A stretch of DNA of 64,000 nt from Anastrepha obliqua (GCF_027943255.1 NC_072892.1:163310792-163374791); one strand, 5' to 3'; positions 33,493 through 45,504 are shown, counted from the stretch's first letter. The notes: generated from the letters alone by a model not told the origin. Program-made: numbers and translations.

Positions 33493-34885
33493 TTTTAATT
33501 GATTATTTAAGATATTTCAATTAGCTGGGGCAGTGCAGTGGTGACGACTACTTTTGCATGTGTAGAAGTGTCGAAAATTATGTGGGTAGCACTATTTCAG
33601 TTTGTAGTGCAAATTCCTTATAAACGAATATTTTAAAAAAAATTTTTATTATAATTAATCGAATAAATTTTGTATTATCGAATTATATTATACATTTTAG
33701 CTCTATTTTGAACCTTTCTTAAATACAAACTCTTATGAAAAAAAATTTTTTGATTAAAAAAAATGTATTATTTATTATTTACTAAATTTATATACACTTT
33801 TTTCCGAGTTTTTTTGCTTTTTAAAAGTCCAAAGTTGGCAGCCCTATATATATTTATTAGCTGCATTGATGTTTCCTCCAGGTATACTGCTATTATTTTT
33901 ACCACAACTGTTAACACACATAAATATGTAGGTATGTATGTAAGCACGTATGTATATCTGCTTAGTTAGTAGTGACGTTAATTCATGAGCGCTGGCCCTA
34001 TGACGTTGATTGAGGTCATATCAGCAAGTGCACACCATGCTCACCACCCTGTGAGTCAAATTTTGCTCCATGAATTGGCCTACAAGTCACACACCCCCGT
34101 GTGCGTAAACAGAGGTTTGTTTGTGTGCACCCATGCACGCAGTCCCCTCGTCAGTGTCCAATTTTTAAAGCGAATTTAACCTAATGCTGTACAAGCACCG
34201 ATACCGTCCTTTTATTGTCATTAACCTATAACTAAACGCCAAACTTTGGCAGTATTGTTCATTCAACTAACAAATCGTAAAGGTGAGCAAATGCTGACAG
34301 CGATGGCGCGTAGATTGCGCGGCATACGCATCGAGTTCTAGCTTTGAATATTTCATTGTTCATCGGTATGAACAGTGCTCAGTGCGTTACTGTTTAAATC
34401 CAGTCCGTCAAAAGTTCAATTTACTTGGCCTTCACAAATGGCTTGTACGTTTTTAAAAAACAAACCAGTTGTGCCTTTTCAGCCCCCACATCGTTGAATA
34501 ATTGAAATTTGTTAGTCTAGTGTGCGGCCTATATGGGACGGTCACTTTAAAAATGACAAGAAATCTTATATTTTACCAGTAGTAGCCGAAAAGGCAAAAC
34601 TTGTTGGCCGGATACATAAAGTTTGATTTCAATTGAACATATTGAGCAAGTTTTTAAAGGCTAATATTACTCTAGAGGCCTTAAATGGGACTAACTTTGA
34701 CGGTTTATTTTTAGAGTAAGGAGAAAAGACTAGAGTCTCTTCCAGGGATTTTTACTTCAGAGATTTTGCAGCAAGAAACAGTTCAAATGCAAAAACGAAA
34801 TGATAGAAGAAGTCTTCAAAATCGCTTTTCTAAAACTCACTCCTTTTATAAGGTTATGTAAGACCTTGACCAATATATGTTTATA
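33493..34885. other. Unassigned, probably host DNA
   Basis: Contains a GTATGTATGTAAG-type microsatellite near 33930-33955 and otherwise no recognisable element or exon. Confidence 0.4.
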
Positions 34886-36055
34886 TTCATTCATTCATTC
34901 ATTCACAGCATTACAACGCAGGGTGCATTAAAGCTTCCTTCACCAAACTCCTCCAAAGTGTTCTATCGCTTGCTTTTCCTTCGTAGTTGCGAATTCCCAT
35001 TGCTGTGAGATCGCTTCCTACTGCGTCTATCCATCGATTTCTCGGTCTTCCTTTCGCCTTCGCACCAATTATCTTTCCAGTCATGGCTTTCCTTACAGCG
35101 GATTCAGCAGGCATTCGAAGCACGTGACCTAGCCACCGCATACGCTGCGCCTTTACAAAACGCACAGCTGTCTCGTCTTGGATAAGTGCGTTCAATTCCG
35201 AGTTGTACCTAATTCTGTAGCTGCCATCTTCATTTTTAAGGGGTCCGAACACTTTATAAAATTTTCCTTTCGAAGTTAGCAATAAGCGCACTGTCATTAA
35301 TTTTCATAGTCCACACCTCAAAATTGGTCGTATAAGAGTTTTATACATGGTCAGCTTCGTAGATCTAGATAAAAGACGGGACCTGAACAAACTAAGGTGT
35401 GAATAGTACGCTCTATTGGCGGCGTTGAGGCGATCTTTGATTGCGGGTGTTGAATTACCGCTACAAGTGAACACAACACCTAGATATTTAAATTGTTGCA
35501 CCGCTTCAAAAGTTAATTCACCTACATGAATATTCTGTGCATTTGTGTGCCGTCTTGATTTCAGCATGATTTCGTTTTACACTCGTTAACGAAGATGCCA
35601 ATATCGTTGGCAATTTTGTCAATTTTTAAAAAGGTTTCATTTAAGTCGTTCGTGTTCCTCGAAAGAATGGCGATATCGTCTGCATAGGCACATATTTGCG
35701 TTGTTTTAATTATTAATGTACCACCTTTGTTGAATTCTTTTATAACAAAATGCAGCATCAAATTGAATATGGCAGAGGATAGTACATCACCTTGTTTAAC
35801 ACCAGATTCAATTGCGAATGACTCTGCGAGCTTCCCTTGGATGATTACTTTTGCTTTTGTATCCGTGAGCGTAACGTTGATTAGCCTTATAAGTTTTGCT
35901 GGAATTCCTAGGCTAAGCAGTACGTAAAAAATTATATCTCTCCTGACGCTATCAAACGCTTGTTTGAAATCTATAAAAAGGCAGTGAATATCCTTTTCAT
36001 ATTCGTATGTACCTATAGATATATAAGTATATAACTGAATTCTGGCGAACAAATT
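34886..36055 (-). mobile_element. RTE-like LINE, 5'-truncated, RT to C-terminus
   Basis: The minus strand reads HCLFIDFKQAFDSVRR (motif A), LLSLGIPAKLIRLI, GVKQGDVLSS, ICAYADDIAILS (motif C), FEAVQQFKYLGVVFT, RSTKLTMYKTLIRPIL. After damage at about 35300 comes VFGPLKNEDGSYRIRYN, RMRWLGHVLRMP and GRPRNRWIDAVGSDL. The 3' end is a TGAA-type simple repeat (CATTCATTCATTCATTCA on plus, 34887-34906). At least two frameshifts, and a segment around the GAExW motif is lost. Similar to 13927-17191 but a distinct family. Confidence 0.75.
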
Positions 36056-36169
36056 TTTTTTTTCATTGCGTACTCAGTACATGCTCGTGACGTTAGAAAA
36101 TTTCCACCTCTGTGCTTGCAATATTTTCTGTTTTGTCTTTCTCTTTTGCCTCTTTGACGTTATATTATT

Positions 36170-37346
36170 ATAGGTGCGCAACTAAGGTCAATGGATGCTG
36201 CCAGCAGTGTGTGCTAGTCGATTCTAACATAACCTAAACGTCATAAACCAAGCTTAGACATATGGTAAACAAACTGCTTCGGCACATTAGTGATTTTGTT
36301 TTGGTATCATACACTTTGGGTTTTGTAAAAATGTCTGATTTTATGCCGGATAATCGTCATTTGCGGGAGGTGTTCATTTCCCCCTTTCATTCGACGGCTG
36401 AAGCGCATCGAGAGCTACAAAAAGTTTATGGAGATGCTGCTTTAAGTGAAACAACGTGCGGAGATTGGTTCCGTCGCTTCAAAGACGGTGATTTTAATGT
36501 TGACGACCGTCCGCGTGAAGGAAGGCCAAAAACCTTCGACGACGCTGAATCGGAGGCATTGCTCAAGCGATTGCATGCTTTGGGAATGATTCAGAAACAG
36601 GGGACTTGGGTTCCTTATGAGTTAAAACCAAGGGATGCTGCACGTCGTTTTTTCGCCTGTGAACAACTGCTCCAGCGGCAAAAAAGGAAGGGAGGAAGGG
36701 TTTTCTTCATCGCATCGTGACGGCTGATGAAAAATGGATTCATTAGAGCAATCCAAAGAAAAAAAAGTCATGTGGACTGCCCGGTTGTGCTTCTACGTCG
36801 TCGCCTCGGCCGAATATTCACGCTGCGACGGTAATGCTATGTATTTGGTGGGACCAAGTTGGTGTTATTTATTATGAACTGTTAAAACCAAGCGAAACCT
36901 GGGGATCACTGAGGGTCGGTATCGACTTCAATTGATGCAATTGAGCGGAGCACTGCGCGAGAAGCGGCCGCAGTACGCGGAGAGGCAAGAAAAAGTTATT
37001 CTACAATATGACAACGCTCGGCCTTACGTTGCCAAACCCGTTAACACTGGAAACACTGAAATGGTAAATCTTATCCCACCCGCCATATTCTCTAGATATT
37101 GCGCCGTCCGATTATCACCTATTCCGATCGATGGCGCATGGTCTAGCTGACCAAAAAATGGATTGATACGTGCATAGCCTCAAAAGATGAAGAGTTTTAC
37201 CGCGATGGTATACGAGATCTACCGGAAAGATGGGAAAAAGTAATAGCCAACGATGGGCAATACTTTCAATGATTCTTTTGTAAAAATTTTTCAGACTAAA
37301 GTTGTATTTTCATCAAAACAGCAGCGAGAACTAGTTGCGCACCCAA
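36170..37346 (+). mobile_element. mariner element, internally damaged
   Basis: Ends are ATAGGTGCGCAACTA at the left and, from the right, TTGGGTGCGCAACTA, with TA after the right end (37347-37348). The transposase starts MSDFMPDNRHLREV (36331) with an N-terminal HTH (SETTCGDWFRRFKDGDF). About 25 residues are deleted before RLHALGMIQKQGTWVPYELK. In later frames TADEKWIH (first Asp), GVIYYELLKPSET, VILQYDNARPY (second Asp) and a LDIAPSDYHLF-like segment (third Asp) can be picked out. Frameshifts separate them. End is WEKVIANDGQYFQ. Confidence 0.8.
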
Positions 37347-37439
37347 TATTTTTGAGAATTAAGCGCTCAGTCAGGTAATGAGATTTTTGGAATCGAATCA
37401 GAGCTAAAAAACTTCACATGCATAGAGCAACAATAACCC

Positions 37440-38586
37440 ATATGTTGGTACTCATGTCTCCCATTAATGCCGACGATTTCGGACATTTTGAATGTTCAGT
37501 TAACTGTTGACAGCTGCTTTGCTTGCACGTGTTTCGGCTCGTCTTCGATTTTTACCTATTCAAAGGATCAAAGAACCTGTATCAAATTTTGTGTGAAAAA
37601 CGAAATTAAGTGCACTGATGCATTCCGAATGTTGACTGTGCCATACGGAGAAGTTACTTTGGACCAAAGTAAGCCAAACGTTTATCGGTGGTACACAATG
37701 TTCTCAGAAGGCCGAGAAGATGTGAACGACGAAAAACGTGCCGGACGCCCGACAATTCAACAACAGACGAAAAAATTGATGAAGTGACGAAAATGGTATT
37801 GGCCAATCGTCTAATCACCGTTAGAGAAGTTTTTAAGGATCTAGACATATCGATTGGCTCCTGCCATTCGATTTTTCTCAATGATTTGGGCATGAGACGG
37901 GTCGCCGCAAAATTCGTACCAAAACTGCTCAATTTCGACCAAAAGCAGCATCGCATGAACATTGCTAATGACATGTTGGACTCTGGCCGCGACGACTCAA
38001 ATTTGCTCCAAAGGGTCATAACTGGTGACGAATCGTGGGTTTATGGTTATGATGTGGAAACCAAAGCTCAATTATCTCAATGGAAGCTGCCGCACGAACC
38101 AACACGAATGTACAAGTTTTGCTTACCGTTTTCTTCGATTGCAGGGGCGTTTTGCATCATGCAAGTTATGAGCAATTTGCGCGAAGCAATCCGCCAGAAA
38201 CCCCGGATTTGTGGAAGAACAAAAATTGGCTCCTGCATCACGATAACGCCCCTGCTTGTGCGCGATTTTTTGGCCAAAAACAACGCACTAATGATGCCAC
38301 AGCCACCGTATTCCCCAGATCTGGCCCCCTGTGACTTTTTCTTGTTCCCGAAACTGAAGAGGCCCATGAAAGGACGACGCTACACTACGATTGGCGAGAT
38401 AAAAACGGCATCGAAGGAGGAACTGAACAAGATAAAAAAACACATAGTTTTTTGGAGTGCTTCGAAGATTGGAAAAAACGTTGCCACAAATGAATAATAT
38501 ATCATGGGGATACCTTTGAAGGAGACAAAATAGATATTAATGAATAAAAAACTTAATAATTCGAGATACTTTTTGAACACACCTCG
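37440..38586 (+). mobile_element. mariner (DD34D), nearly complete, frameshifted
   Basis: The coding region starts around 37562 (KDQRTCIKFCVKNEIKC) and ends at about 38495. It shows NVYRWYTMFSEGREDVNDE, ITVREVFKDLDISIGSCHS, LQRVITGDESWVYGYDV (first Asp, about 38025), a second-frame NWLLHHDNAPA (second Asp) and PPYSPDLAPCDFFLFPKLK (third Asp). The 3' end is GAACACACCTCG followed by TA (38587-38588). The 5' inverted repeat was not found. At least four frame changes. Related termini occur at 58088 and 60280. Confidence 0.8.
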
Positions 38587-38588
38587 TA

Positions 38589-40242
38589 GGTCAGCTCTTT
38601 TCAGTCAAATAGCCACACTCACGCGGTATAGCTGAGCAATATAGAGCTCCTTGTTGGCCGTGGCATTCTTTTCGAGCATTTCCCAATGCACCAAGCCCTC
38701 CCAGTCCTACCAAACATATATCATGTTCTTCTTTAGATGAAGATCCGTCTTGACTCTCGGCTTTGGCGTATCTCATGGCCAGCCGAAGCGTGACTACTAG
38801 CAGATACAACTTTTTCTATCATTTTGTCATTTAGTCACATACCCACCCATTCGGCTACGGCGCCTCCAATGTAATAGTGAAGCTACCTATAATATTTCAA
38901 GTCAATCCATGCAATAGTGCTCAAGTGGTCTGTCCATCCAGTTCAATAAAAAGGTGTTTATGAAGAATGTGTTTATGGTTTCACAAATACCTGCAAGTAG
39001 CTCCAAGACGAAGTTACTAGCAAAGTTTGAATCCATTGAATCTTTGTCTAACCGTCGTTAAATTGCATATTTCGGTAATTGCCGCAACATTTTTTTAAAT
39101 ACTAATAAAGTTTTCCAGCCCTAAAGCACTAGACATTCATTCGAAAGGGTTTTTTTTTTACTTAATATAGTTAAAAGCATTAATCATTGTTTTATGCTTG
39201 GAATGCCCCAGTCATTTTTGCAGAGTTGTGGTCTTTTCGTGCTTTGTAATTGCCACCGAACCAGCATCTTGTTGCTCTCTTTGTGTACATCTTTAGATAG
39301 ATATGTACATGCGTATGTATGAATATGTACGAGATATGTACTAAATCGCTCTATATTTCTTGTAAAAGAGCACATACACATGCACATACATATACCCGTA
39401 TATGTACAAATGAAGTTATGTGTACCTCTCATTGTGTGTTTGCTCTTCTTGTATGTGCAAACATTTAAAGTTAAACAATAAATACGCATGCATACAAATA
39501 CAGACGCACACATACATATGTACGCAAGCATATTTATGTGTTATAGAAAAGTCCGTAACCAGCAGCTCACTTCGTTGTGCACGCAACTATTATATGTCCG
39601 TATGTAAGTATGTACTGCTATGTACGAGTATGTTGAGCTGAATTATGTTGCTTATGCGTCGCGTACACACAAATTCTTAGAAAAAGTAATTATAAAATAT
39701 TATAAAATTATAACATGTAAATGTGTGTCTATTGTGGGAATTACTGCATAATAAAGCAATATTTTTAATTTTGATAAATAATATTTTTTTTTTTGATAAA
39801 TATTTGCTTAACTCTGTTGGCTAGGAGGAGGCAAAAGGTTTGGGTTTGGGTCAAAATGTTAATTTCTGGTGCGCCACGCCGGCTGTGTACCTATAATACT
39901 TCACGGGCTCCACAGACACATGACGCCAGATTCAAGTGTGTAATATAAACTTTTGCGCCGACAACCGAACTGAACAACTTCCAGTATTGCAAATATAAAA
40001 AGTTTCTCTTAATTAGCGAATTTTTTGCGGTGTTAATTATTTCGAGTTCTCTGGCTTTAAGCTACGACAAGCGAACAGAATTTTTTTCTTGGGGGTTGGT
40101 GTGCGGGTATGGTGTGATCTGCTGATCCCAGTAGAAAGTCTTAATCGAATCGAATTTTTGTTTCCCCACAAAAATGCACAAAATATCTAAAATCCCGACA
40201 GAATCAAGCCAAAGTTATTTTCTTTGCAGCAATGCACCATCA
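38589..40242. other. Unassigned with CATA/TATG microsatellites
   Basis: Microsatellite-like CACATACATA/TATGTAC stretches occupy about 39300-39530 and 39595-39630. A 72-codon minus frame at 38591-38809 has no recognisable motif. The rest shows no element. Confidence 0.4.
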
Positions 40243-40446
40243 GTCTAATAGCGGTCGCCCCTCGGCAGGCAATGGCAAACCTCCGAGTGTATTTCTGCCA
40301 TGAAAAAGCTTCTCATAATAAATATTTCCCGTTTGGAGTCGGCTTAGGTATGTCGGTTTGTGAAAGAACATCAAGACGCACATCACAAATAGAAGGAAGA
40401 GCTCGGCCAAACACCCAAAAAGGGTGTAAGCGCCAACTATACCCTA
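40243..40446 (+). repeat. SINE, 5'-truncated
   Basis: GCGGTCGCCCCTCGGCAGGC, AAACCTCCGAGTGTATTTCT, GAGCTCGGCCAAACACCCAA and AGGGTGTAAGCGCCAACTAT match the SINE body and 3' end. The tRNA-like head is absent. A mariner is inserted in the tail, and AT-rich tail-like sequence (ATATATATAATAC) resumes after it at 40963. Confidence 0.75.
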
Positions 40447-40958
40447 TGATCAGAAAGTACCGGGAATGTTTAATTTCAACGAGCCGCGCACATGGGAACC
40501 GGTCCATATTTTTTTCTTATGTTGGTAGGACTGTAAGACACACATCTGTCACTTTTTAACGCCCTCGGTTCATTAGTGTCTGCCTGGTCGGCCGGAAATA
40601 TGGGCAAACAATTCTTGGATTTTGCATGATGATAATGGGCCATCGCACCGAGCCGAAATTGTGTTGGATTATTTGACCAAACACCAAGTAAATACCATCG
40701 TTCAAGCACCGTATTTACCTGATATGGCCCCGTGCGACTTCTTTTTGCTTCCCCAGTTGAAATTACCACTTCTTGGAAGGAGATTTCAGTCGATAGAAGA
40801 GATCAAAAGGAATGCGACGAAGAAGCTGAATCCCATCCCTTCGTCGGCCTACCTGGGGTGCATGGAGGGCTGGGTTAAACTTTGGGGGGATAAAATAAAT
40901 TTGCCTGAAATTTAACTCTGTTTTGTTTTATTTAAACATTCCCGGTACTTTCGGATCA
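40447..40958 (+). mobile_element. mariner deletion derivative in a SINE tail
   Basis: TA flanks both ends (40445-40446, 40959-40960). Ends are TGATCAGAAAGTACCGGGAA and, from the right, TGATCCGAAAGTACCGGGAA. The first ~110 bp are 5' non-coding. The interior then joins LHDDNGPSHRAEIVLDYLTK (second Asp), YLPDMAPCDFFLLPQLKLPL (third Asp) and GRRFQSIEEIKRN. The N-terminal half of the transposase, with the first Asp, is deleted. The Asp spacing in the frame is 34 residues, as in mariner. Confidence 0.88.
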
Positions 40959-40984
40959 TATCATATATATAATACACCACCATT

Positions 40985-41900
40985 CTTCTTCTTCTGGGTG
41001 GCAAAATCAAAATATTAGCAGCTGTACGACAAGAATGTATTCTCTCACCACTCCTCTTTAACATCGTTTTGGACGTTGTCATGAAAAACGCCTTGTCATC
41101 TGGAGGCGGTATTACCTGGGGACTACAGAGGCGTTTAGCGCATCTTGACTAGGAAGATGACATCTGTCTTCAGTCCCACAACTATCTTGGCATGGCAGCG
41201 AAGACTTAAGCAGCGCGAGAAGCAGCTGAGAAGTCCGGCCTGAAGATCAATACCCAGAAAACCAAAGTCATGCGTATAAACACAGCAAATACGCAAAATC
41301 TCTCAATGCACGATCTCGAAAATGTACAACCTTTCTGCTATTTAGGCAGCGTTGCTTCGGTCTCTGGAGGTTCGAGCAATGATTTCAAAAGCGGAACAAA
41401 GAAAGCATTGGCGGCATTTGGCTCTCTGCACGCAATTTGGAACACATCACAAATTTCACGGCGCACATAACTGCGAATTTTTAACTCCAATTTAAAGTCG
41501 ACTTTACTTTGTGGTTGTGAAACGTGAAATGCGACGTTGGCTGACACAATCGCGTTACAAGTTTATTCAAGCAGATGCCTTCGAAAAATTCTCTAAATAT
41601 TCTGGTCAAATACTATCTCGAATGCTGACTTAAGGGCCAGAATCCAGCGGAAGCCAATACTATTAGAGATCCGAAAGAGAAAATGGGGCCGGATGGGCCA
41701 TGTACTACGCCGAGGAAATGATGACTTAACAAGGGCTGCGATTGACGGGAGTCCCCAAGGAAGCCGAAGACATGGAAAACCAGCGAATACTTGAAGACGA
41801 CTACTGGAGTCAGAAACCCGCGCCATGCAGCTTCGCTGGAATGTAGTTAAAAAATTGGCGCAAAGCAGACCCGAAAAGAAGAAATTCGATATGGTCTAAT
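40985..41900 (+). mobile_element. RTE-type LINE fragment (SR2-like)
   Basis: Plus strand in broken frames: VRQECILSPLLFNIVLD, ITWGLQRRLAHLD then EDDICLQS where the YADD motif should be (Tyr-Ala replaced by a stop and Glu). KINTQKTKVMRINTANTQN, PFCYLGSVASVSGGSSND, AIWNTSQISRRT, LRIFNSNLKSTLLCGCET, GRMGHVLRRGNDD and GSPQGSRRHGKPA follow. This is the C-terminal half of an RTE reverse transcriptase. Multiple stops. Both ends are lost. Confidence 0.75.
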
Positions 41901-42019
41901 CTTTCACACTGAAACTCTAGCAATTTGTGATGATGAATGCACCATCATGCCGAGTACAGCATGCTAATGTCATGATGGAGGCTCATGGCTGACAAATAAT
42001 GCGCTTGTGGGTTATACAA

Positions 42020-42580
42020 TGAACTTAATTTTACTTGTACTTACTTCCCATCTACTTTTACGTTATTTCCATCGCTGCTTGCCCTGAAATCAGGTTAAAG
42101 GGGGTTGGTCCCTCGAGGCAATCTCTCAAGGGGCATGGTAGCATTTTTAAGCAGTTACAACCACATTTCTCTGAACTTCAGATAGATCTCTCTACCCGCA
42201 AACTGAGGTTTGAGAATCGTGCCAAGGCAATATTTCCAAGTAGGATTGGAACGAGTAGAAAATCTGCACCTGATGTTAGTACCTCTGTACCACTGACGAC
42301 TTCAAGATGGAATCGGGAGTCGGAGCAGAGGTTTTCTCTGGATCAGCCAATTTATCTATTTCCTTAAAGCTGCCGAGCACTGCTGGTGTTTTTCAAGCAG
42401 AAGTCTTTGCGACCCTGCTGGCATGCAAACTGCTTAGGGAACGTGGGAGCGAGGAAGATATTAACAATAATCAAACCGCGATCAGGGCTCTGATGACGCC
42501 ATGGTGCAGATCCAAGTGAACTCCTGTAAGAAGGGGATCAAATCTCTTGGGAGTGCAGGTAACATTTCCCTTATCTGAAT
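42020..42580 (+). mobile_element. LINE remnant: RNase H start, same family as 3530-3830
   Basis: CTTCCCATCTACTTTTACGT and following sequence parallel 3563-3830. After a frame change it reads ESGVGAEVFSGSANLSISL, STAGVFQAEVFATLLA (RNase H Glu) and NNNQTAIRALMTPWCRSK (the SDNQ Asp is lost). It stops before the WVPGH region, where the next LINE begins. Confidence 0.6.
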
Positions 42581-42581
42581 T

Positions 42582-43090
42582 GGCTGTTGTTGTTGTAGCA
42601 CCTTACTAAACCGTTACTTCATTACCCGTCGTCTTTGTCTAGCTCATCTAACGGTAGGCTCAGGAAACTTTATGTTTTGACAGGTTTGGCTCAGAAGGAA
42701 GGGGGTGTTAGGTGAGTGGGTTTGATGGGGCATGTGAAAAAGTAGAGCGGATTGCCTTCACATGCTGGATATATGTTGGGCATGCAGCGGTCAATTCTAG
42801 ATAGGTACGAGTTTAGTCTGCTACAGTATCCAAAACGTAATTGTGCCAAAGTTACGCGGGTATTTTGGGGTAGCTGAAGCTCTTCATCTACTGTGAGTGG
42901 TGGTTAGACTCCGATTACGGCATTCAGGGGTCGGGAGTTTAGAAAGGTGGCAAGTGTCTCCCGATAAATGTCGTTTCTTGTCTATCTAAACAACACGGCA
43001 CAGTTGTCGGTTCGTTTTGCCCTGAATCGTTGGAATAGTTGAAAAGATGTGGGGGACTTTTTTTGTAAATGTCTGGATTTAACAGCTAGA
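42582..43090 (-). mobile_element. Jockey-clade LINE 3' end
   Basis: Minus-strand frames give LATFLNSRPLNAVIGV, VDEELQLPQNTRVTLAQLR and FGYCSRLNSYLSRI, then CMPNIYPACEGNPLYFFTCP and a LPLDELD tail. This matches the C-terminal region of insect Jockey-type ORF2 (RVTLAQLRSGYxxxLNSYLxRI...CPxC...HxFxCP). The 3' end is a CAACAA simple repeat (TGTTGTTGTTGTAGCA on plus at 42586). No RT core remains. Confidence 0.65.
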
Positions 43091-43397
43091 TAATTAAGGT
43101 TTCTGGGTGCTCCTTTCTTCGACAGCTTGGGCAGTGCGTCAACCTAAATCCCAGCAATTTTTTTACATCACACATCAATTAGAGATAAGGTACAATTTGG
43201 CAGTCTCTAAATGCTCACGGTTAACCAAATATCTGAAAATTTCACGCAAGATGGAGAGAAGACATCCAGAAGACATGGTAATTGGCACTTACCGATTCGA
43301 GGGCATACCATGGTTTGAGTATCTCGGCAAGAAACAGCACATATTTCGCTCATACCAAACTATTCAAATCTATACTTCTACGAGGGATTGCAAACTA

Positions 43398-44710
43398 CAG
43401 GGTGGCTGATGAATTTTGCTACATTAAGAAACTCAAATAACTTTTTTTTAGTGTATGGAATTCATTTATTTTTTTTTTCAAGTTGAAGGTAATTAAATTT
43501 TATTAAATGTAGCTTAACTAGTTTTAAAACTAATTGAATTTAAATGCCCCCCATGCTCGTTGACACAAGTGCGGCATCTTAGTAAAAAGTTGTTCATTGC
43601 TGCTTTGAGAGTTGCGACAGGAATAGCCACAATTGTTGCCCGAATGGATTGTTTTAGTTCATCCAAATTTGTTGGCTTTGTTTTATAAACTTCTTGTTTA
43701 CATAAACCCCACAAGAAAAAGTCAGGTGCAGTAAGGTCAGGCGACCTGGGGGCCAACGAAATTCGGAGTTTCTTGAAATCAGTTTATTGGGAAATTTTCG
43801 TCGCAACTCTGTCATAACAGTCTGGGGTATGTGAGACGTTGCCCCATCTTGTTGAAACCACACAGAGTTGAAAGGAATTCTCTTTCGGCGTAGTTCTGGA
43901 TAGAAAAATTCTTTCAGCATTTTCAAATAACGGTCTCCAGTAACCGTAAAGGTGTGACCATTTTCTTCAAAAAAATAAGGCCCGACAATACAGCGTGAAG
44001 AAACCGCACACCACACTGTCGCGCGAAGAGGATGCAATTCCGTCTCGTGGAGTATCTGTGGGTTAGAAGTACTCCATATTCGACAATTTTGTTTGTTTAC
44101 ATTGCCGTTTAAATCGAAATGGGCCTCATCAGACATGAAAAGGCAGTTTAACATGTTTTGGTCTTCTTCCACCATTTGCGGGATCTTCTGGCAAAATTCC
44201 AAGCGAATCGGCAAGTCTGCTGCATTCAGTTTGTTAACCATTTGAATTTTGTAGGGAAATAAGTCTAAATCTTTGTGCATTATTGTTTGCAAAGACTGTC
44301 GGCTGACACCAAGTTGAGCAGATAAGCTTCTTGTTGAAACCCTTGGATTGCTTTGTATAGCTGCAGCTACAGCAGCGATCGTTTCCTCCGTCCGAACTGG
44401 TGGGTTTCGATGATAAGGCCTTCTTGCGACTGTTCCTTGCTCAGCAAAATTATTCACCAGTCTCATTATGGTCCATCTGCTCGGGGGATCGCCGCCAAAC
44501 ATCCGCCTGTACTCTCTCTGTACCAAAACTACGGACTCCAGTGCGTGATAGCGGCGGACTATCCAAATTCTTGTTTGCGTGTCCCAGTTATCCATTTTAA
44601 TAAATTTTAAAGATCAATCAGCAAATTAAAACAAAAATGGAACAGATAACTTAAAAAGAAAAAAAGTTATTCAATTTTTTTTTTGGTAGCGGCTTTCATC
44701 AGCCACCCTG
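43398..44710 (-). mobile_element. DD41D transposon, near-intact
   Basis: Ends are CAGGGTGGCTGATGAA (43398) and the same sequence read from 44710, with continuing imperfect pairing (GCTAC shared). TA precedes the left end (43396-43397); TG follows the right end, so one flank has mutated or the duplication is imperfect. A single transposase frame covers most of the 1.3 kb. It interrupts an older LINE and has only one obvious lesion, so it is probably the most recently active DNA transposon here. Confidence 0.85.
43514..44595 (-). pseudogene. DD41D transposase with a single frameshift
   Basis: The frame starts MDNWDTQTRIWIVRR at 44595. An N-terminal paired HTH region (about residues 10-120) includes SRWTIMRLVNNF and VSTRSLSAQLGVSRQSLQ. 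Catalytic motifs: FMSDEAHFDLNG (Asp156), VWFQQDGATSH (Asp250) and, after a frame change near 43750, RSPDLTAPDFFLWG. The third Asp lies 41 residues beyond the second, hence DD41D. The C-terminus ends CVNEHGGHLNSISFKTS at 43514. One missing base after the TGGCCCCC run (minus strand) would account for the break. All three Asp are retained. Confidence 0.87.
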
Positions 44711-45189
44711 TGCGTCTATACCAGTCAATGATACGGCCAGTTCTTGCATACGGCTGTGAATGCTGGACAATGACTGCTAGAGATGAATCGTGTCTAAGAG
44801 TAATCGAGGTAAAAGTGCTACGATGGGTGTTCTGATACGCTACGACTGCAAGATGGTATCTATCGGATACGTTACAATGAAGAATTGTTTCAAATTGTTG
44901 TAATGGCCAGGACATCGTGAAATACGTCAAGTCCCAATGACTGCGATGGTTGAGTCATATTAAGCGCATGAGGGATGACCGTCTCCAGAAATCAATTACG
45001 GGGTGTCATGCAACCACGTAGCGCCTAAAGCACGAGGGACGTCTAACGTGGTTTGAAGAAGTTCTAATGGACCTGAAGACACTGGGTGAACTGTTTCCGA
45101 GGATCGAGATGCATTGAAAAGAATCGTGAACGAAACTAAAGCTCTCCTCTAGCTGTAAAGCTGTCCGATGTTGATGATAATAATGCTGG

Positions 45190-45500
45190 TCCCACTAGTA
45201 TCTAAGGATGCCTCTGTCTCGCGATATGTCATATGGCTATATTTCTTATAAAATTATCGATTTTTTTTTGGCATCGATTATTTCTGTTACAATAACCGAT
45301 TTTGAAAGAAATGCATCCAACAAGGATCGACGGCCACGTTGGAACTCGTTGTACCACCATTTCACAGTGGTTAAGTGTGGTGCTTCAACGCCAAAAGTCG
45401 AAGTTAGTTGATCAAATAACTCCCGTCTCTATAATCTACGTCGAAAATCGAAGCATCGTAGTAAAATTTCCACGAGTTAATTCCTTCAGGGCGAAAGCGA
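45190..45500 (-). mobile_element. mariner N-terminal fragment
   Basis: The minus strand reads INSWKFYYDASIFDV, then QLTSTFGVEAPHLTTVK, WWYNEFQRGRRSLLDAF and SVIVTEIIDAKKK. This is the HTH and linker region of irritans-type mariners (TTVxxWYNEFxRGRxSLxDEFREGRP). There is no catalytic domain and ends were not found. Confidence 0.65.
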
Positions 45501-45504
45501 TTTT

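Larger units (their letters stand above)
43110..45180 (+). mobile_element. RTE-like LINE remnant split by a DD41D element
   Basis: Before the insertion (to 43397): GTYRFEGIPWFEYLGK, the FExVxxFxYLG segment. After it (from 44711): YQSMIRPVLAYGCECWTMTA, RDESCLRVIEVKVLRW, then degraded RLQ/LRWLSHIKRM-type sequence to about 45180. The two halves are consecutive parts of one LINE C-terminus, so the DD41D element landed inside it. Frames are broken by several stops. Confidence 0.6.

Noticed and set aside
38591..38809. 72-codon minus frame, possible host exon
   Set aside because: No clear splice signals or family motif.
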